64,000 nucleotides of DNA, taken from assembly GCA_016709845.1 (NCBI GenBank), contig JADJMA010000014.1:54861-118860 (forward strand), written 5' to 3'. Position numbers and translations under genes: made by a program. Numbering within the stretch: the stretch's first letter is position 1; each line of letters starts with the position of its first letter. Below, piece by piece: positions 59,717-64,000 of the stretch. The stretch is from Flammeovirgaceae bacterium. Lineage in GTDB: Bacteria; Bacteroidota; Bacteroidia; Cytophagales; Cyclobacteriaceae. The notes beneath the pieces are model-generated. The model ran no database searches. It saw only the letters and a program-made list of their open reading frames with translations, and was not told where the DNA came from.

Positions 59717-60367
59717 ATGAATCAGGGCGATAAAATAAGAATTCTTATTTATGAGGATAATGAAATTTATCGGAAGGGAATTATTGACTCCATTAATTCG
59801 AGCCCAGCCTTTGAGGTAGTAGGCGCGTTTTCAAATTGTGATAAACTGCTGAGTCAGTTAGATCTCTATAAGCCGAATCTGGTGCTCATGGATATCTCTA
59901 TGCCTCGAGTTTCTGGTATTGAAGCCGTAAAAATGATGGCCACACAATTTTCAGAAATACCCGTACTTATTCAAACCGTTTTTGAGGATGAAGATAAAAT
60001 TTTTGCTTCTGTGCGTGCAGGTGCCTCCGGTTATATTCTTAAAAGTGCGGGCCCGGAAAAACTACTTGATGCTATACAACAGGTTGTAGAAGGCGGTGCT
60101 GCATTTACGCCACTAATTGCAAAAAAAATCTTGTCGATGGTGAAGGACCAATCACCCGAATATGAAGTAAAAGATTTTAAGCTAAGCACTCGCGAGCAAG
60201 AAGTTTTAAGATATCTGGTGAAGGGGATGAGTTATAAGCAGATTGCAACTGCGGCAGAAATAAGCACCGAAACCGTTCATTCTCATATTAAGAAGATTTA
60301 CGAAAAACTTCACGTTCATTCGATGAGTGGGGCAGTGGCCACGGCACTTAAATACAAGATCACATAA
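59717..60367 (+). CDS. LuxR/NarL-family response regulator
   Basis: A 216-residue regulator, partner of the kinase 79 bases upstream. The start is placed at MNQGDKIRILIYEDNE (59717). The receiver domain has Asp59 in VLMDISMPRVSG as the phospho-acceptor, plus Thr and Lys of the switch (LIQTVFEDE; ILKSAG). The C-terminal HTH is STREQEVLRYLVKGMSYKQIATAAEIS.ETVHSHIKKIYEKL. It probably controls the following secreted-protein genes; this is inference from position and from the motif at 59656. Confidence 0.95.
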   Translation: MNQGDKIRILIYEDNEIYRKGIIDSINSSPAFEVVGAFSNCDKLLSQLDLYKPNLVLMDISMPRVSGIEAVKMMATQFSEIPVLIQTVFEDEDKIFASVRAGASGYILKSAGPEKLLDAIQQVVEGGAAFTPLIAKKILSMVKDQSPEYEVKDFKLSTREQEVLRYLVKGMSYKQIATAAEISTETVHSHIKKIYEKLHVHSMSGAVATALKYKIT

Positions 60368-60415
60368 ATCACACAAATTTCCTTCTGACTCTGTAAGTAA
60401 AGGTTACTAACCTAT

Positions 60416-60433
60416 CCCCAATTTTGGGGATTG
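60416..60433 (+). promoter_or_regulatory. Candidate operator, copy 2
   Basis: CCCCAATTTTGGGG (60416-60429) is an inverted repeat of CCCCAA and TTGGGG separated by two bases, followed by attg; the last 16 bases equal the motif upstream of the regulator. It lies 91 bases before the first secreted-protein gene, in a gap that otherwise holds no gene. Confidence 0.5.
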
Positions 60434-60523
60434 ACCTGACATCATCTTTTCTTCAACTTTCTGGAAAGTTGCATAGGCATTGCGCTAATGCATGACGTGA
60501 GTCTATTAAAAAATATTTGAATC

Positions 60524-61953
60524 ATGAGGGCTCTATTTTTGACAGCAATTGTTTTTTTAGCAGCCTGGATATTTTTCGCAGGTACCCGGCACGCTTAGTT
60601 ACCAGGGTATTTTGTTAACAAGCGATGGCATCACGCCGTTGACGGATGGAGCTCATAGTATTGTGTTTAGTTTTATACGGTAAGTTCGGGTGGGCTCGGC
60701 CCTTTTTACGCGAACCATTTCGGTGACTACCTCAAGAGGCTTATATACCAGTGTAATTGGTGGGGGAACAGCTCCTAATGCTCCGTTCAACGCAACGGAA
60801 ATGAATCAGATTGGCTCGCAACAAGTTTATATTGGAATTAAAGTAGATGCTGGTGTCGAACTTTTGCCTCGCGCCCAGCTAACTACAACGGCCTATACCT
60901 ATCAGGCGCAAAGCGCTTACTCTATTTCAGATAATGCGATAACCTCAGCAAAAATATTGGATAATTCGATTATGAATGCTGATATAAATGCAGGTGCAGC
61001 CATTGCCGATTCAAAATTGGCTACTATTACTACTGCTGGCAAAGTTTCCGGAAGTGCAATTACTTCTGGCACAATTGGAGGATCAACAGTAGTTAGCACT
61101 TCTGGAAGTATTGGTACGAGTAATAGTATTTATGGAGGAACATCAATGACAGGTGGGACTAACCACAGGTAATCATTATATATACGGAAGCCCAAGCCCA
61201 GCAGCTCCTGAAGGCGCGCCTGGCTCTGAAACAGCGATATTTTTCCAAAGAGGTGCTACTGGTGGTGTAAAGAATGGAAATACTGCAGAAATAAAAGTCT
61301 CTACGTGGGAGTACGGTGTCAATGGTAGAACAAGTATGGAATTTTGGCTTTCTGGGTTGCCTAATAATGAAAATGGTTTTGGTTCATTTGGCGAGATACC
61401 AGTATTGGTTCTGCATGGTGATGATCTTTCCGGGACTTCTAATCAAGGAAGAGTGGGAATCGGCACTCTTGCTCCAAGCACAACCTTATCAGTAAATGGT
61501 GATGCAAATAAAATTGGTGGCGGTACTTGGGGGGTTTTTTCAGATCAAAGATTAAAATCTGATATAAGACCCTTTAATGATGGCTTAAGTGTTTTAATGA
61601 AAATTAAACCTAAGTATTTTAGGTATAATGGACTAGGTTCATTTAAAGCGAGTGAACGAGATGAGATTGGAATCATTGCTCAGGAGGTCCAACCCATTGC
61701 CCCGTATATGATAACGGAGATCACTCAAAAACTTAGGAAAGAGGATAAAGAAGACACAAACTCTGCAATGTATGACGGTGGCTCTTCACTTATCTATGTA
61801 ATGGTTAATTCTATAAAGGAACAACAAATCCAAATTGAAGAACTTAAGGCCAAGGTAGCTGAAGTGGAGTCATTGAAATCTGAACTGGCGGAGATTAAGA
61901 AACTGTTTGGTCATAATACTGAAGCAAAATTAGTATCGGGTGGCAACGAGTAA
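60524..61953 (+). CDS. Secreted protein with S74 auto-processing chaperone domain (frame changes)
   Basis: About 470 residues. Signal peptide MRALFLTAIVFLAAWIFFA, then the shared N-terminal module (QVPGTLSYQGILL...DGITPLTDGAHSIVF, ending LTTTAYTYQAQSAYSISD), then DGxITSAKI-type repeats, a Gly/Ser-rich part (GGTNHR region) and, at the end, a Peptidase S74 intramolecular chaperone (FSDQRLKSDIRPFNDGL; RDEIGIIAQEVQPI; coiled coil EQQIQIEELKAKVAEVESL). Indels near 60575, 60671, 60690 and 61160 break the frame. S74 domains trimerise and cleave themselves off fibres; the name tail fiber does not imply a phage. Likely surface or secreted. Confidence 0.8.
60579..61050 (+). repeat. Shared N-terminal module, copy 1 of a near-identical DNA repeat
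   Basis: About 470 bases encoding the N-terminal module of the first secreted protein. It is almost the same at DNA level as 62057-62534 in the next gene. Homopolymer lengths differ by one at three places, which marks sequencing indels. Confidence 0.85.
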
Positions 61954-61999
61954 ATTAATTCCAAATAGTTGTATAGAATGACGATCCAAATAATTTTCT

Positions 62000-63628
62000 A
62001 TGAAGCCCATTAAAGCCCTCATTTTATTTATTTGCCTTGGCCACTTCGCTCTTGCGCAGGTGCCAGGCACACTAAGTTATCAAGGTATTTTGCTACAAAG
62101 CGATGGTATTACTCCGTTGACAGATGGAGCGCATAGTATTGTGTTTAGTTTTTATACGGTAAGTTCTGGTGGCTCAGCTCTTTTTGGCAGAACAATTTCA
62201 GTAACCACATCCCGGGGTTTATATACCTGCATAATTGGTGGAGGTACAGCACCCAATGCTCCGTTCAACTCAACGGAAATGAATCAGATTGGATCTCAAC
62301 AGGTTTATATTGGAATTAAAGTAGATGCTGGTGTCGAACTTTTTGCCTCGCGCTCAGCTAACTACAACTGCCTATACGTACCAGGCGCAAAGTGCCTATA
62401 GTATTTCGGATGGTGCAGTAACCTCCGCAAAGATTGCCGATGGCGCGATTACTAATGCGGATATAAATGTAGGTGCAGCAATTGCCGACAGCAAGCTGGC
62501 CACGATCACCACGGCAGGCAAGGTAAGCAGCAGCGCTATTTCAGGGCTGGGTTCGCTTGCTGCGTTGAGCATAGTTAATACAACACAGATTACCGATGGC
62601 ACAATAGCCACTATAGATTTAGCAGATAATGCCGTAACCACTGCTAAAATTTTGGATGGCACGATTGCCACAGCGGATTTAGCCAACGATGCAGTGACTT
62701 CTGCTAAAATATTTGACGGCACAATTCTCGGTAACGATATTAGTGCCAGTGCAGCTATTGCGGGAACAAAAATTTCTCCGTTTTGGCTCGCAAAATACTT
62801 CTACCACAGGCACCCTGACCAGCGGGGCAATTACAGGTCGCCACTCCAGATTATCGCCCCTAAAACCAAATATTTGAGTATTAGTAGTGCTGCTTTTCCT
62901 ATCGTCACTAATTCTTCCGGATACACTATAGCCAGCCAACGCTTCCTTTCATCTGGTGGTAGCTCTACCTTAATATTTGCCGATGGCAATGGATTCACTC
63001 CAATTTACTTGCCTGATGGAGCCACAGTTACTAACCTGACTTTTTCTTCTGGTAGTTGTGATGGTAGTGATGGGTGTAATTATGTAATTGGAGGTCAAGT
63101 GGTGGTGCGGTTGTTGCGTCAACCTAGCTCTGGCAATCTCATTGTATTAGCTTCAGCAACAGCACCTGCACAAACTGGTGGGACTACATCTACCAGTGTA
63201 ATTACCAATGGCGTTATTGATAATGGAAACTATTCTTATCAATTGCGTGGAGATTACTGGAGTGCAGCACGGCAACTGCTTCTTTTTATTGGGCTAGAAT
63301 CACGTATACCACAACAGGAGCTAACTAGGATGGCAGGAGAAAACCGTTGCTATAGAACTTCAAGCCAACGGATATACTTACTGTGGCACTTACTTATACG
63401 TTAGACTTATGAGGAAGAAATTATTAAATTCTGCAGGCGTCCCACTAGCAATAATTGTGCACGCGGCAGCGATTCCCATATTTGATTGGAAAGGCTTTTC
63501 AAGCACTTCAGTTATAAATCCGGTAATGGATAATCAGAACTATCACTATCAGTGGTTGTGGTGGTTAGTGATGGCATCAATTTTCTTACAGTGCCAGAAT
63601 CAGATATACAGTAACCAAGACAGATTAA
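62000..63628 (+). CDS. Secreted paralogue with AxI repeats and a duplicated C-terminal beta domain (frame changes)
   Basis: About 540 residues. Signal peptide (MKPIKALILFICLGHFALAQ), the same N-terminal module as the preceding gene, then several repeats of the form DGAVTSAKIADGAITNADI, and two copies of a beta-rich domain. Copy 1 (about 62880-63325) ends ARITYTTTGAN; copy 2 (about 63330-63625) has VRLMRKK...SSTSVINPVMDNQNYHYQW and ends ARIRYTVTKTD with TAA at 63626. Matching pieces are STSVITNGVIDNGNYSYQL and STSVINPVMDNQNYHYQW. An apparent stop at 63326 and at least five indels (one extra t at 62339) break the frame. Unlike its neighbour it has no S74 domain. Confidence 0.7.
62057..62534 (+). 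repeat. Shared N-terminal module, copy 2
   Basis: Second copy of the module (see 60579-61050). It contains one extra t in the run after gtcgaac (ttttt against tttt in copy 1), which throws the frame out of LPRAQLTTTAYTYQAQSAYS. Confidence 0.85.
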
Positions 63629-63633
63629 TAGCC

Positions 63634-64000
63634 ATGAGATTGCGGTTAGCTTTTGCTTTTATACTTTTTAAACGTCTTGGCAGCAAATGGTCAGGTGATC
63701 AAATTCCAATCAGCGGAAAATGGGGGCGCGGTAACTTCATCGAACGGAACAATAGTTCATTCTGGATACGCGGGCGCTGTTGTTTCCCAAGGCAGTGGTG
63801 ACAATAATCAGGCGGGGTTCTATGTTGGTAACATAGATTACCGCCCCGCTGTGCAAGCTTCTTCAATTACTTTCTCAGGTGTTACTACGAATCAATTAAC
63901 ACAAACTTTACCCGTGGCAATGGGGATAGAAGGATAGTGGTAGCTAAGGCCGCAAGTGCTGTAAATGCGGTGCCGGCAGCAGGTACTGCCTATACCGCCA
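63634..64000 (+). CDS. Secreted FN3-like protein, 5' part (frame changes, runs off the window)
   Basis: The start of a third secreted protein, 5 bases after the preceding stop. N-terminus MRLRLAFAF, then in another frame LYFLNVLAANGQ, a good signal peptide, then QSAENGGAVTSSNGTIVHSGYAG and a repeat-like beta domain with SSITFSGVTTNQL. At the window edge a third frame gives GNGDRRIVVAKAASAVNAVPAAGTAYTA, typical of Ig/FN3-like repeats in large Bacteroidota secreted proteins. The rest is outside the window. It does not share the N-terminal module of its neighbours. Confidence 0.65.

Noticed and set aside
60524..64000. Prophage remnant because of the tail-fibre-type S74 domain
   Set aside because: No capsid, portal, terminase, integrase or lysis genes are near. 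The proteins have Sec signal peptides and follow a chromosomal two-component system, so a cellular surface role fits better.
1..64000. CRISPR array, insertion sequence or restriction-modification system
   Set aside because: No regularly spaced identical repeats, transposase or hsdM/cas genes were found; the HsdR-like gene is an orphan.
1..64000. Reading all broken genes as pseudogenes (genome decay)
   Set aside because: Essential genes are affected equally, both halves remain conserved, and homopolymer differences in the tandem modules explain them better.

Overview
The window is chromosomal DNA of a Bacteroidota bacterium, most likely of the order Cytophagales. The evidence is the gene content: a PorV/PorQ-like outer-membrane protein, an ExbB-X-ExbD-ExbD set, a 2-oxoacid dehydrogenase E1 with alpha and beta subunits fused, a TamB/TsaD divergent pair, DUF2279, DUF2807, DUF6728-like and IPExxxVDY-type proteins. 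Bacteroidetes-type promoters (TTTG, about 20 bases, TAnnTTTG) also occur upstream of several genes. Most of the window is ordinary housekeeping DNA; no insertion sequence, CRISPR array or prophage was recognised.

The sequence carries many single-base insertions and deletions. About 25 recognisable genes, including essential ones (ispG, lgt, nadE, acpP, tsaD), are interrupted by frame changes although both halves of each protein are well conserved. Two neighbouring paralogues at the right end show the cause directly: their near-identical DNA differs by one base in homopolymer runs exactly where one frame is lost. I therefore annotate these as single genes spanning the frame change rather than as pseudogenes. 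One exception is a true-looking junction near 22570, where miaA loses its 3' end and a glycosyltransferase its 5' end.

Layout. 1-5.4 kb: ispG end, small conserved proteins, a lipoprotein, an RRM protein and a gamma-glutamyltransferase. 5.5-11.7 kb: envelope proteins (DUF2807, an HHH-beta-barrel protein, a PorV-like protein, a MORN-repeat protein, a POTRA/BamA-like protein). 11.7-19 kb: lgt, nadE, rnc, fabF and acpP on the minus strand, then an IPExxxVDY protein and pyk. 19-24.6 kb: an RqcH/NFACT protein, an MBL hydrolase, miaA and an M55 aminopeptidase. 22.6-32.6 kb: surface-glycan genes (four glycosyltransferases, a flippase, a methyltransferase, a polysaccharide deacetylase) around ruvC and a SpoIIE phosphatase. 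32.6-41.3 kb: TatD, asparaginase, tRNA-Ser, the ExbB/ExbD energy-transduction operon, an MFS carrier, AMP nucleosidase and alanine dehydrogenase. 41.4-47.4 kb: the fused E1, a LuxE-like acyl-protein synthetase, two lipoproteins, an AAA+ response regulator and RNase P RNA. 47.4-56.6 kb: DUF2279, TamB, TsaD, a thioesterase, SmpB, a C40-like protein lacking its catalytic Cys, and an HNH endonuclease.

56.6-64 kb is the most distinctive region. A beta-propeller sensor histidine kinase and a LuxR-type response regulator are followed by a tandem array of large secreted proteins. The first two share an almost identical N-terminal module joined to different C-termini: an S74 auto-processing chaperone in one and a duplicated beta-domain in the other. 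A 16-base motif, CCAATTTTGGGGATTG, lies both upstream of the regulator and upstream of the first secreted gene, and it could be an operator that links the two-component system to the secreted proteins.
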